This document shows, in pieces, positions 33,339 to 42,032 of a stretch of DNA of 42,126 bases. Source of the DNA: an uncultured Chryseobacterium sp. (GTDB lineage: Bacteria; Bacteroidota; Bacteroidia; Flavobacteriales; Weeksellaceae). The position numbers were made by a program, and so were the translations under genes. The first letter of the stretch is position 1; every line of letters starts with the position of its first letter. The DNA lies in NCBI RefSeq assembly GCF_936933875.1, contig NZ_CAKZIK010000078.1:1-42126 (forward strand). The letters are read 5' to 3'. The notes under the pieces were generated by a model, which saw only the letters and a program-made list of their open reading frames with translations, searched no databases and had not been told where the DNA came from.

Positions 33339-36263
33339 ATGTTTAGAAGAAAGATTCTTATGCTTTCAGCTGCTGCTTTTGTGTTTCTTGCGAAAGCGCA
33401 GGATTACCAGTGGAAGGAAGCGAAAAGTGGCGGTTACACTTATAAATACGTAACCAACGACCCAACTCAGGCAAGATTTTATACTCTGAAAAACGGTTTG
33501 ACAGTTATTTTAAGTCCAACCAAGAAAGACCCGAGAATTCAGGCTTATGTTGCAACAAAAGCAGGAAGTAAAACCGATCCGAAAACCAATACCGGTTTAG
33601 CGCATTATTTGGAGCACATGCTTTTCAAAGGAACAGATAAATACGGTTCTTTGGATTGGTCTAAAGAAAAGCCGGAATTGGATAAAATTGATGCTCTGTA
33701 CGAGCAATACAACAAGACCAAAGATGAAAACCAAAGAAAAGCGATTTACCACAAAATCGACAGTATTTCCGGAGTGGCATCCAAATTTGCTATTGCAAAC
33801 GAATACGACAAAATGATGTCTGCAATGGGAGCACAGGGAACCAATGCTTGGACGAATTTCGAAGAAACAGTTTACACAGATGACGTTCCAGCAAGTTCTT
33901 TGGATAAATATTTGACGGTTCAGGCAGAGCGTTTCAGAAATCCAATTTTAAGAATTTTCCATACCGAATTGGAAGCAGTTTATGAAGAGAAAAACAGAAC
34001 TTTGGATAACGACGGACGTCAGGTTTTCGAAACTTTGTTTTCAAACTTATTCAAAAATCACAATTACGGACAACAAACCACAATTGGAACGATTGACCAT
34101 TTGAAAAATCCTTCATTGGTTGAAATCCGTAAATATTTCAATACCTATTACGTTCCGAACAACATGGGCGTAATTATGTCCGGAGATTTCAATCCGGATG
34201 ATGCGATTGCGAAAATCGATAAGGCTTTCTCTTATATGCAAAGCAAGCCGGTCCCGAAATATAGTTTCACGCCGGAAGTTCCAATTGCAGCTCCTGTAAT
34301 TAAGGAAATTGTAGGTCCCGATGCAGAAAATATTGCGATTGGTTACAGACTTCCAGGAAACAAAGACAAAGATGTTCTTTTGGCAGATTTGGTAGGTTCT
34401 ATTTTAACGAATGGAAAAGCAGGTTTGCTTGATTTGAACTTGGTTAAAAAACAGAAACTCCTAAGAGCAGGAGCTTTTACTTACACGCTTCAAGATTATG
34501 GAGTTCTTTGGCTGAATGCGGCTCCTACAAACGGACAGACTTTAGAAGAAGTTCAGGCTTTGGTTCTGAATGAAATCGAAAATCTTAAAAAAGGAAACTT
34601 TGATGAAGATTTGTTGGCTTCAATTGTAAACAACATTAAAAAGCAGAAAATTCAGGAAACGGAGAAGTATTCGGACCGTGCTTCAATGTTGCAAAGTGCC
34701 TTCAATGCTGAATTGGACTGGAAAGACCAAGTAGCTTATGTAAGCGACCTTTCAAAAATCAAAAAGGCAGATGTTGTGGCTTTCGCGAATAAATATTTAG
34801 GAAACAATTACGTTGCAGTACTGAAAAGAAAAGGCGAGAAGAAAGACAAACTAAAAATTGAAAAACCTACGATTACTCCGGTAGAAACCAATGCAGGAAA
34901 ACAGTCGCCGTTTGTGAAAATGGTGGATGCTATGCCTTCAACGCCGTCACAGCCTGTATTTTTAGATTATAGTAAAGACATCAAAAAATCTAAAATTGGT
35001 AAAGCAGAAGTGCTTTATGTTCCAAATACAGATAACCAGTTGTACAGACTTCGTTACCGTTACAAAATCGGAACAGGAAACGATTTGAAGCAATCATTAG
35101 CTTCTTCTTACTTGCAGTTTTTAGGAACCGACAAAAAATCTTCAGAAGAAATTTCTAAAGAATTCTACAAAATTGCATCAAGTTTCAATGTTTCTTCAGG
35201 AGAAGAATACACAACAGTAACAATTGAAGGACTTCAGGAAAACTTCGATCAAGCGGTAAAATTGTATGAAGATTTGGTTCTGAATGTAAAACCGGATGAA
35301 GCTGCACTTTTAGCTCTTAAAGCAAGAATTGCAAAAGGAAGAAAAGATTCAAAAGCCAACAAAGGAGCTATTTTGCAAGGATTGACAAGTTATGCACTTT
35401 ATGGTCCGAAAAATAAATTCAACAACAACCTTACTGATAATGAAATCAATGCGGTTACTTCCCAGGAATTGGTGGACAGAATTAAAAACCTGAACAACTA
35501 CGAACAAACCATCATTTATTATGGTCCGGAAACTTTGAAAAATCTGACTTCCAAATTAGGTTCACTTCACAAAGTTCCTGCAACTTTTGCAACGCCAAGT
35601 CCGCTGAAAGTTTTTGCACAGGTTCCACAAACCAAAACTCAGGTTTTGTTTACAGATTACGATATGGTTCAGGCGGAAACACGTTGGATTAGAAATACCG
35701 AAAAATTTGATCCTTCAAAAACAACCATGGTAAATGTTTTCAACAACTATTTTGGTGGAGGAATGGGATCTTTGGTGTTCCAAACGATTCGCGAAAGCAA
35801 AGCGTTGGCTTACAGCACTTACGGATATTATGTACAGCCTGCAAAGAAAACCGAAGACTATTATATGATGAGTTATGTAGGTTCGCAGGCAGATAAATTC
35901 AACGAAGCAGTTGCAGCGATGAATGAATTGTTGACGAAAATGCCTGAAATTCAAGGAAACTTGGATTTAGCAAAAAGTCAGGTAAAAAAAGACATCCAAA
36001 CCGAAAGAATTACGCAGGACGACATTATTTTCCGCTATCTTGCAGCACAACAATTAGGCTTGAAAGACGATATCAGAAAACAGGTTTATAACAGTGTTGA
36101 TAAAATTTCGATGGCAGATGTGAAGAATTTCCACAACACCTATTTCTCCGGAAAACCTTACACCTATGCTTTGGTCGCTTCTGAGAAGAAAGTGAGTATG
36201 GAAGATTTGAAAAAAATCGGTGAAGTGAAGAAAATTTCTCTGGAAGAACTTTTCGGATACTAA
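33339..36263 (+). CDS. M16-family zinc metalloprotease, two-domain
   Basis: 974 residues with signal peptide MFRRKILMLSAAAFVFLAKAQ, so periplasmic or outer-membrane associated. The pitrilysin-type inverted zinc motif HxxEH is His89, Glu92 and His93 in GLAHYLEHMLFKGTDKYG. The third ligand is probably Glu216 or Glu217 in AVYEEKNR. An insertion of about 45 residues (about 105-150) lies between, as in other flavobacterial members. The N-terminal half is the active M16 unit; the second half (about 530-960) is the catalytically silent mate, with FNNYFGGGMGSLVFQTIRES. Such enzymes degrade unfolded peptides in a closed chamber. A strong terminator follows. Confidence 0.95.
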   Translation: MFRRKILMLSAAAFVFLAKAQDYQWKEAKSGGYTYKYVTNDPTQARFYTLKNGLTVILSPTKKDPRIQAYVATKAGSKTDPKTNTGLAHYLEHMLFKGTDKYGSLDWSKEKPELDKIDALYEQYNKTKDENQRKAIYHKIDSISGVASKFAIANEYDKMMSAMGAQGTNAWTNFEETVYTDDVPASSLDKYLTVQAERFRNPILRIFHTELEAVYEEKNRTLDNDGRQVFETLFSNLFKNHNYGQQTTIGTIDHLKNPSLVEIRKYFNTYYVPNNMGVIMSGDFNPDDAIAKIDKAFSYMQSKPVPKYSFTPEVPIAAPVIKEIVGPDAENIAIGYRLPGNKDKDVLLADLVGSILTNGKAGLLDLNLVKKQKLLRAGAFTYTLQDYGVLWLNAAPTNGQTLEEVQALVLNEIENLKKGNFDEDLLASIVNNIKKQKIQETEKYSDRASMLQSAFNAELDWKDQVAYVSDLSKIKKADVVAFANKYLGNNYVAVLKRKGEKKDKLKIEKPTITPVETNAGKQSPFVKMVDAMPSTPSQPVFLDYSKDIKKSKIGKAEVLYVPNTDNQLYRLRYRYKIGTGNDLKQSLASSYLQFLGTDKKSSEEISKEFYKIASSFNVSSGEEYTTVTIEGLQENFDQAVKLYEDLVLNVKPDEAALLALKARIAKGRKDSKANKGAILQGLTSYALYGPKNKFNNNLTDNEINAVTSQELVDRIKNLNNYEQTIIYYGPETLKNLTSKLGSLHKVPATFATPSPLKVFAQVPQTKTQVLFTDYDMVQAETRWIRNTEKFDPSKTTMVNVFNNYFGGGMGSLVFQTIRESKALAYSTYGYYVQPAKKTEDYYMMSYVGSQADKFNEAVAAMNELLTKMPEIQGNLDLAKSQVKKDIQTERITQDDIIFRYLAAQQLGLKDDIRKQVYNSVDKISMADVKNFHNTYFSGKPYTYALVASEKKVSMEDLKKIGEVKKISLEELFGY

Positions 36264-36330
36264 CTTTTAGTGAAAAGTGAATAATTGAATTGTCAATTTT
36301 TAAAATTCAGCATCACTCATTAACCTCAAA

Positions 36331-36363
36331 AAGGCTGTCTGTTTTCAGGCAGTCTTTTTTTTG
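36331..36363 (+). terminator. Terminator of the M16 protease gene
   Basis: A ten-base stem, aggctgtctg with caggcagtct (two G-U pairs), followed by eight T. Confidence 0.9.
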
Positions 36364-36365
36364 TT

Positions 36366-36455
36366 TGGGCGCCTTTTTCCGTCTTCCGCTCCCGCTTTTT
36401 TGCTCCACTTCGTTCCGCAAAAAGAGCTCCGCTCAAGCCGGGGCGCAAAACCCGT
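36366..36455. repeat. Large GC-rich palindromic intergenic element
   Basis: About 90 bases, far richer in GC than the surroundings. The ends gggcgcc and ggggcgc are near-complementary, and inside cttttttgc pairs with gcaaaaag around a CACTTCGTTCC-type loop; ctccgct words recur. I recall near-identical elements in other Chryseobacterium-group genomes. It looks like a REP-type or miniature mobile element; no ORF inside. Confidence 0.6.
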
Positions 36456-36556
36456 CTACAAAACACTATTCGTAGAATAAAATAAAATCCCGAAAATTTT
36501 TCAGAAAACAGTAAATTTAGAACATCAAAAATCAGATATCTGAAATCTTAAAAAAT

Positions 36557-37435
36557 ATGAAATACACCGAAGGAATGTTGCGCGAAGACGCACTAAAAGA
36601 TAAAGTTGCCATCGTTACAGGTGGCGGAAGCGGCTTAGGAAAAGCAATGACGAAATATTTCCTGCAATTGGGCGCAAAAGTCGTGATTACCTCCAGAAAT
36701 TTAGAAAAATTACAGGCAACGGCTGCAGAATTAGAAGCCGAAACTGGCGGAAAAGTTTTATGTGTTTCCTGCGACGTCAGAAATTGGGACGAAGTGGAAG
36801 CTATGAAAGAAGCCACCATCAAGGAATTCGGAAGAATTGACATCCTTTTGAACAACGCAGCCGGAAATTTTGTATCACCAACCGAAAGATTAACGCATTC
36901 CGCTTTCGACAGTATTTTGGATATTGTTTTAAAAGGAACCAAAAACTGCACACTTTCCATTGGAAAATATTGGATAGACAATAAAATTCCGGGAACCGTT
37001 TTGAATATTGTGACTACTTATTCGTGGACAGGTTCCGCATTCGTCGTTCCTTCTGCTTGTGCAAAAGCCGGCGTTTTGGCAATGACAAGAAGTTTAGCAG
37101 TAGAATGGGCGAAATATAATATCCGTTTCAACGCAATTGCACCTGGTCCGTTTCCTACAAAAGGAGCTTGGGAAAGACTTTTGCCTGGAGATTTGGCTGA
37201 AAAATTCGATATGCGCAAAAAAGTTCCATTAAGAAGAGTAGGAGAACATCAGGAACTTGCCAATCTTGCGGCATATTTGGTTTCCGATTATTCTGCTTAT
37301 ATGAACGGAGAAGTTGTCACCATTGATGGTGGAGAATGGCTTCAGGGAGCCGGAGAATTCAATATGCTTGAAGCGATTCCGCAGGAAATGTGGGATATGT
37401 TCGAGCAGATGATTAAGGCAAAAAAATCGAATTAA
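36557..37435 (+). CDS. 2,4-dienoyl-CoA reductase-like SDR oxidoreductase
   Basis: 292 residues, cytoplasmic short-chain dehydrogenase. Cofactor motif TGGGSGLG at 21-28; NNAAGNF follows the fourth strand. The usual YxxxK is replaced by SACAK (Lys170), but a tyrosine (Tyr155) sits 15 residues earlier in TTYSWTGSAFVVPSACAKAG. The human mitochondrial 2,4-dienoyl-CoA reductase has the same arrangement (Tyr199, Lys214). With FNAIAPGPFPTKGAWERL and the NGEVVTIDGGEWL ending, assignment to this subgroup is strong. It would reduce 2,4-dienoyl-CoA with NADPH during breakdown of unsaturated fatty acids. FabV, another enoyl reductase, is encoded 230 bases downstream, but repeats lie between. Confidence 0.88.
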   Translation: MKYTEGMLREDALKDKVAIVTGGGSGLGKAMTKYFLQLGAKVVITSRNLEKLQATAAELEAETGGKVLCVSCDVRNWDEVEAMKEATIKEFGRIDILLNNAAGNFVSPTERLTHSAFDSILDIVLKGTKNCTLSIGKYWIDNKIPGTVLNIVTTYSWTGSAFVVPSACAKAGVLAMTRSLAVEWAKYNIRFNAIAPGPFPTKGAWERLLPGDLAEKFDMRKKVPLRRVGEHQELANLAAYLVSDYSAYMNGEVVTIDGGEWLQGAGEFNMLEAIPQEMWDMFEQMIKAKKSN

Positions 37436-37489
37436 ATTTTCAATTAGCGCGAGCGAAGCGAGCGTCAGTAAAAAGTTTAGTATTAGCGA

Positions 37490-37502
37490 TGTCACGCTGA
37501 GG
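37490..37502. repeat. TGTCACGCTGAGG intergenic repeat, copy 2
   Basis: One-base variant of the TGTCATGCTGAG element, followed by ctctcgaagcggcc. Just before it (37447-37465) lies the periodic string gcgcgagcgaagcgagcg, also typical of flavobacterial spacers. The gap 37436-37665 holds only such repeats. Confidence 0.5.
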
Positions 37503-37580
37503 CTCTCGAAGCGGCCAAAACAACTTGTGAAAAGTGCATCTTTTCACACCATAATAATTTGTAGTGGGGAAATGTTTGTT

Positions 37581-37608
37581 TGTCATGCTGAGCGAAGTCG
37601 AAGCATCT
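37581..37608. repeat. TGTCATGCTGAGCGAAGTCGAAGCATCT-type repeat, copy 3
   Basis: The canonical form of the element, with the internal palindrome-like gcgaagtcgaagc. Copies at 31591 and 37490 are degenerate versions. Confidence 0.6.
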
Positions 37609-37665
37609 GTTTGAAATCCACATAAAATTTACGTAATTTGCAATGTATTAAATACTATTGAAAAA

Positions 37666-38868
37666 ATGATTATTCAACCAAGAACAAGAGGATTTATCTG
37701 TTTGACAGCGCATCCGGAAGGAGCACTTAAAACAGTTCAAAATCAAATAGCATACGTAAAATCAAAAGGTGAAATAAAGAACGGGCCGAAAAAAGTTTTG
37801 GTCATTGGTGCTTCCACAGGTTTTGGAATTGCTTCTAGAATTTCTGCGGCATTCGGTTCCGGAGCTGCAACCATCGGCGTTTTCTTTGAAAAACCGGCTT
37901 CCGAAGGAAAAATGGGAACTGCAGGTTGGTACAATTCTGCGGCTTTTGAACAGGAAGCGCACAAAGCAGGTTTGTATGCGAAAAGCATCAACGGTGATGC
38001 ATTTTCGGATGAGGTAAAAAAGCAGACCATCGATTTAATCAAAAAAGATTTAGGTCAGGTTGATTTGGTAGTGTACAGTTTGGCTTCTCCAAGAAGAACG
38101 CATCCAAAAAACGGAACGGCTTATGCTTCTGTTTTGAAACCAATCGGACAGCCTTTTACCAATAAAACCGTAGATTTTCACACAGGAGCTGTAACGGATA
38201 TCACGATTGCGCCGGTTGAAAATGACGAAGATATACCAAACACTGTGGCTGTAATGGGTGGTGAAGACTGGAAATTCTGGATAGAAGATTTGAAAAACGC
38301 AGGTGTTTTAGCAGAAGGTGTGAAAACCGTTGCTTATTCCTACATCGGCCCAGAATTGACTTTCCCTATTTATAGAAACGGAACAATTGGTCAGGCGAAA
38401 AATGATTTGGAAGCAACTGTTCCTGTTCTGAATGATTTATTGAAAGATTTGAACGGAAAATCTTATGTTTCTGTTAATAAAGCTTTGGTAACACAGTCCA
38501 GTTCAGCAATTCCGGTAGTTCCGCTGTATATTTCGCTTTTATTTAAAGTGATGAAAGAAAAAGGAACACACGAAGGAACGATTGAGCAAATGCAAAGACT
38601 TTTCGCAGACAGATTATATACGGAAGACGGTAATGTTCCATTGGATTCTGAAGGAAGAATCAGAATTGACGACTGGGAAATGGCAGAAGACGTTCAGGCT
38701 GAAGTAGCGAAATATTGGGACAAAGTAACTTCCGAAAATCTTTCTGAAGTTTCTGATATCGAAGGTTACAGAAAAGATTTCTTTAATTTGTTCGGATTTG
38801 AAATCGACGGAATAGATTACGAAAAAGACACCAACGAAAACGTTTCAGTTCCCTCAATTGAAGCATAA
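37666..38868 (+). CDS. fabV: FabV-type enoyl-[acyl-carrier-protein]/trans-2-enoyl-CoA reductase (NADH)
   Basis: 400 residues, cytoplasmic. FabV catalyses the last reduction in each round of fatty-acid elongation and is insensitive to triclosan compared with FabI. The start MIIQPRTRGFICLTAHPEGA is the family signature; the cofactor motif is GASTGFGIASR, followed by GVFFEKP. The catalytic Tyr-x8-Lys is in YRNGTIGQAK. Length matches the ~400 of the family, much longer than FabI (~260). The C-terminal lid (about 370-395, FNLFGFEIDGIDYEKD) is present. Whether a FabI also exists cannot be seen here; some relatives use trans-2-enoyl-CoA as substrate instead. Confidence 0.97.
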   Translation: MIIQPRTRGFICLTAHPEGALKTVQNQIAYVKSKGEIKNGPKKVLVIGASTGFGIASRISAAFGSGAATIGVFFEKPASEGKMGTAGWYNSAAFEQEAHKAGLYAKSINGDAFSDEVKKQTIDLIKKDLGQVDLVVYSLASPRRTHPKNGTAYASVLKPIGQPFTNKTVDFHTGAVTDITIAPVENDEDIPNTVAVMGGEDWKFWIEDLKNAGVLAEGVKTVAYSYIGPELTFPIYRNGTIGQAKNDLEATVPVLNDLLKDLNGKSYVSVNKALVTQSSSAIPVVPLYISLLFKVMKEKGTHEGTIEQMQRLFADRLYTEDGNVPLDSEGRIRIDDWEMAEDVQAEVAKYWDKVTSENLSEVSDIEGYRKDFFNLFGFEIDGIDYEKDTNENVSVPSIEA

Positions 38869-38877
38869 AATAAACTT

Positions 38878-38911
38878 AAAACTCGAACTGTAACAAGTTG
38901 GAGTTTTTCTT
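38878..38911 (+). terminator. Terminator after fabV
   Basis: aaactcgaact and agttggagttt form a stem with one mismatch, followed by five T. Confidence 0.75.
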
Positions 38912-38934
38912 TACTCATTATTTAAAATCACCCT

Positions 38935-41133
38935 ATGAAATTTTCGAAAATTTTTGCTGCAGTAGCTTTCTGTACTTTTTCCTTGGGATTTGCACAGGAT
39001 GCTGCAAAGTATAGTTACACAGAGGCTTTTAAGCCATTTTTTTATCAGAATAAAGGAACCGAAACGCGTTCTGCAAGTGGACAACCGGGACATAATTATT
39101 GGCAAAACCGTGCAGATTATGTTTTGAATGCGAGTCTTAACGATGCTAAAAAAGAAATTACAGCCACCGCGGAAATCACTTACACCAATAATTCATTTGA
39201 TAATTTAGATTTTCTTTGGCTTCAATTAGACCAAAATTTATTTAAAAAAGATTCGCGCGGAAATGCGATTATTCCTCAAAGCGGAAGTAGAAACGGAGCA
39301 CGCGGACAGGAATTCGATGGAGGTTATACGATTAAATCAGTTCTGATTGACGGAAAACCTGCAAAATACACTGTTTCTGATACCAGAATGCAGATTGATT
39401 TGGCGAAAGAACTCAAATCAAAGGGCGGAGTTGCAAAAATTAAAATTGATTATTCTTTTGTTTCTCCGGATTACGGTTCGGACAGAATGGGTGTTGAAGA
39501 AACCAAGAACGGCAAAATTTTCACGATTGCGCAATGGTATCCAAGAATGTGCGTTTACGACGATATTTATGGCTGGAACACGCTTCCTTACCTTGGTGCA
39601 GGAGAATTTTATCTTGAATACGGCGATATCACAGCGAATTTAACGGTTCCTTCCAATCATTACGTTGTAGCTTCCGGAGAATTATTGAATGCAAAAGAAA
39701 TGTATTCGTCCGAACAGAACAGAAAATGGGATCAGGCCAGAAATTCAGACAAAACAGTAATTATCCGCTCTGCAAACGATGTGAATTCCGCTGCTAAAAC
39801 AGCTTCAGGCACAAAAACGTGGAAATTTAAAATTAATCAGACGAGAGATTTTGCTTGGGCATCTTCTCCTGCTTTTATTTTGGATGCCGCAAAAATTAAT
39901 CTTCCAAGCGGTAAAAAATCTTTGGCAATTTCTGCTTATCCTGTTGAAAGTGATGGAAATGCTGCTTGGGGAAGATCAACTGAATACACCAAAACCTCTA
40001 TTGAAAATTATTCAAAAAGATGGTATGAATATACGTATCCAGCTGCTGTAAATGTTGCCGGAAACGAGGGCGGGATGGAATATCCGGGAATTGTTTTCTG
40101 TCATATGGATTCCAAAGGTTACGATTTGTGGGGCGTTACAGATCATGAATTCGGCCACAACTGGTTCCCGATGATTGTGGGTTCTAACGAAAGGCTCTAT
40201 GCTTGGATGGATGAAGGTTTCAACACATTTATCAATTCAATTTCGGAGAAAGATTTTAATAACGGCGAATATTACCAGCCAAAATCATTGCAAAGCATGT
40301 CGTTCGCTTTCAATAATGATAAAATGGAACCGGTAATGACGACGCCAGATAATTTGAAGGAAATGAACCTGGGGTTTTTGGCTTATTATAAGCCGGGAGC
40401 AGGTTTAACAATGCTTCGTGAAAATATTTTGGGTGAAGAAAAATTCGATAAAGCATTTAGAGAATACATTAAAAGATGGGCTTTCAAACATCCAACGCCT
40501 GAAGATTTCTTTAGAACAATGGAAAATGTTTCTGGCGAAGATTTAAGTTATTTCTGGAGAGGTTGGTTTGAAAATAAATGGAAAATTGATCAGGCAGTAA
40601 AATCTGTTAAATACAAAAACAACGATTATAAACAGGGAACATTAATTAAAGTTGAAAACATTGGTCAGCTGCCAATGCCGGTAAATGCTGAAATTACGTA
40701 TAAGGACGGCTCAAAAGAAACCGTAAAACTTCCTGTCGAAATTTGGAAAAGAAACACGGAGTGGACTTTCGAAGTGCCTTCAACAAAAGAAATTACTTCT
40801 GTAAAACTGGATCCGAAAGGAACTTTACCTGATGCAAATCCGTCCGATAATACTTTTAAAATGGATGGAGCCGCTTCAGTTGCAGAAAAAGTAGATTTAT
40901 CCGGTTATGCGGGAACTTTTGGAAGCAAACAAATTCCTTTGAAGATTGTTACCAAAGTGGAAAATGGAAAATTAACAGCTCAGGCTGGAAATCAACCTGC
41001 ATTTCCTCTGGAATACGACGGTTCGGATAAGTTTATTTTTGAAATGGCCAACATTGAATTGCAGTTTGCAAAAGATAAAAAAAGCTTTGAACTTTCGCAG
41101 AGCGGACAGAAATTTACTTTCACAAAAGAATAA
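38935..41133 (+). CDS. Secreted M1-family metallopeptidase
   Basis: 732 residues with signal peptide MKFSKIFAAVAFCTFSLGFAQ. The gluzincin zinc motif is HEFGH (His404, Glu405, His408) with Glu427 eighteen residues on in WMDEGFNTF. Upstream, GGMEYPG (379-385) takes the place of the GxMEN exopeptidase motif, with Tyr in place of Asn. The N-terminal beta domain (about 50-300) precedes the catalytic domain, and a C-terminal domain of about 160 residues after 570 is beta-rich. It would trim peptides in the periplasm or outside the cell. Length is shorter than classic aminopeptidase N and typical of the Bacteroidota secreted branch. Confidence 0.94.
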   Translation: MKFSKIFAAVAFCTFSLGFAQDAAKYSYTEAFKPFFYQNKGTETRSASGQPGHNYWQNRADYVLNASLNDAKKEITATAEITYTNNSFDNLDFLWLQLDQNLFKKDSRGNAIIPQSGSRNGARGQEFDGGYTIKSVLIDGKPAKYTVSDTRMQIDLAKELKSKGGVAKIKIDYSFVSPDYGSDRMGVEETKNGKIFTIAQWYPRMCVYDDIYGWNTLPYLGAGEFYLEYGDITANLTVPSNHYVVASGELLNAKEMYSSEQNRKWDQARNSDKTVIIRSANDVNSAAKTASGTKTWKFKINQTRDFAWASSPAFILDAAKINLPSGKKSLAISAYPVESDGNAAWGRSTEYTKTSIENYSKRWYEYTYPAAVNVAGNEGGMEYPGIVFCHMDSKGYDLWGVTDHEFGHNWFPMIVGSNERLYAWMDEGFNTFINSISEKDFNNGEYYQPKSLQSMSFAFNNDKMEPVMTTPDNLKEMNLGFLAYYKPGAGLTMLRENILGEEKFDKAFREYIKRWAFKHPTPEDFFRTMENVSGEDLSYFWRGWFENKWKIDQAVKSVKYKNNDYKQGTLIKVENIGQLPMPVNAEITYKDGSKETVKLPVEIWKRNTEWTFEVPSTKEITSVKLDPKGTLPDANPSDNTFKMDGAASVAEKVDLSGYAGTFGSKQIPLKIVTKVENGKLTAQAGNQPAFPLEYDGSDKFIFEMANIELQFAKDKKSFELSQSGQKFTFTKE

Positions 41134-41154
41134 TTTCATTTGAACATTTTAATA

Positions 41155-41183
41155 AAACTTCCTCAATCCGGGGAAGTTTTTTA
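41155..41183 (+). terminator. Terminator after the M1 peptidase gene
   Basis: aaacttcc and ggaagttt pair around a tcaatccgg loop, followed by six T. It lies only about 15 bases before the next start codon, so the next gene must have its own promoter in or after this hairpin, or rely on read-through. Confidence 0.75.
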
Positions 41184-41198
41184 ATTTTAGAAGAAAAT

Positions 41199-42032
41199 AT
41201 GAGAACAAAATTTTTTCTATTTTTTGTAATGCTGGGTTCTTTGATGTTTGCTCAGGATTTAAAAGTGATGACCTACAACATCCGTCTTTCACTGGAATCG
41301 GATAAAGAAAACTCGTGGACAAACCGAAAAGAGGAAGCTTTAGGTTTGATGAATTATTACCATCCCGATTTTTTTGGAGTTCAGGAAGCGGTTCCGCAAC
41401 AGATGGTTGATGTAAAAAACGGAATTAAAAATTATGATTTTGTAGGCGTTGGTCGTGATGAGGGCGCAAATAAAGGTGAATATTCAGCGATTTTTTATGA
41501 TACAGAAAAGTTGCAGGTGCTGAAATCCGGAACATTCTGGCTTTCCCAAACGCCTGAAAAACCTTCGAAAGGTTGGGACGCTGCTTACAACAGAATTTGT
41601 ACGTATGCTTTATTCAAAATGAAAAAAGGTGGGAAGAAGTTTTGGGCTTTTAATGTACATTTCGATCATGTAGGAAATGTAGCACGTGTAAATTCTTCAA
41701 AATTAATTCTTGAAAAAATAAAAGCATTTAATCCTAAAAATTTACCTGTTGTGCTTACCGGAGATTTTAATTTAAACGAAAAGTCAGAGCCGATTAAAAT
41801 TATTTCAAAGTCTTTGGATGATTCTTTTTATCATTCTAAAACTAAACCCTACGGACCGAAAGGAACTTTTCAGGCTTTCGACATCAATACCGTTCCAAAA
41901 GATAGAATCGATTATATTTTTACCCAAAAATTTGAAGTTTTAAACCAAAGAACAATTAACGACAGACGGGAAAATCTTTTGTATCCTTCGGATCATTTTC
42001 CTGTAATTGCAGAATTGAAATTCAAAAAGTAA
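41199..42032 (+). CDS. Secreted endonuclease/exonuclease/phosphatase-family protein
   Basis: 277 residues with signal peptide MRTKFFLFFVMLGSLMFAQ. The fold is shared by DNase I, inositol phosphatases and sphingomyelinases. Metal and catalytic residues are seen in order: Asn27 (MTYNIRL), Glu63 (GVQEAVP), His in FNVHFDHVG, Asp and Asn in LTGDFNLNE, Asp in DRIDYIF, and Asp-His in SDHFPVIAEL. All are intact, so it should be an active magnesium-dependent phosphodiesterase or phosphatase. The substrate cannot be told; small secreted Bacteroidota members are usually annotated only to family level. The window ends 94 bases after its stop. Confidence 0.93.
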   Translation: MRTKFFLFFVMLGSLMFAQDLKVMTYNIRLSLESDKENSWTNRKEEALGLMNYYHPDFFGVQEAVPQQMVDVKNGIKNYDFVGVGRDEGANKGEYSAIFYDTEKLQVLKSGTFWLSQTPEKPSKGWDAAYNRICTYALFKMKKGGKKFWAFNVHFDHVGNVARVNSSKLILEKIKAFNPKNLPVVLTGDFNLNEKSEPIKIISKSLDDSFYHSKTKPYGPKGTFQAFDINTVPKDRIDYIFTQKFEVLNQRTINDRRENLLYPSDHFPVIAELKFKK

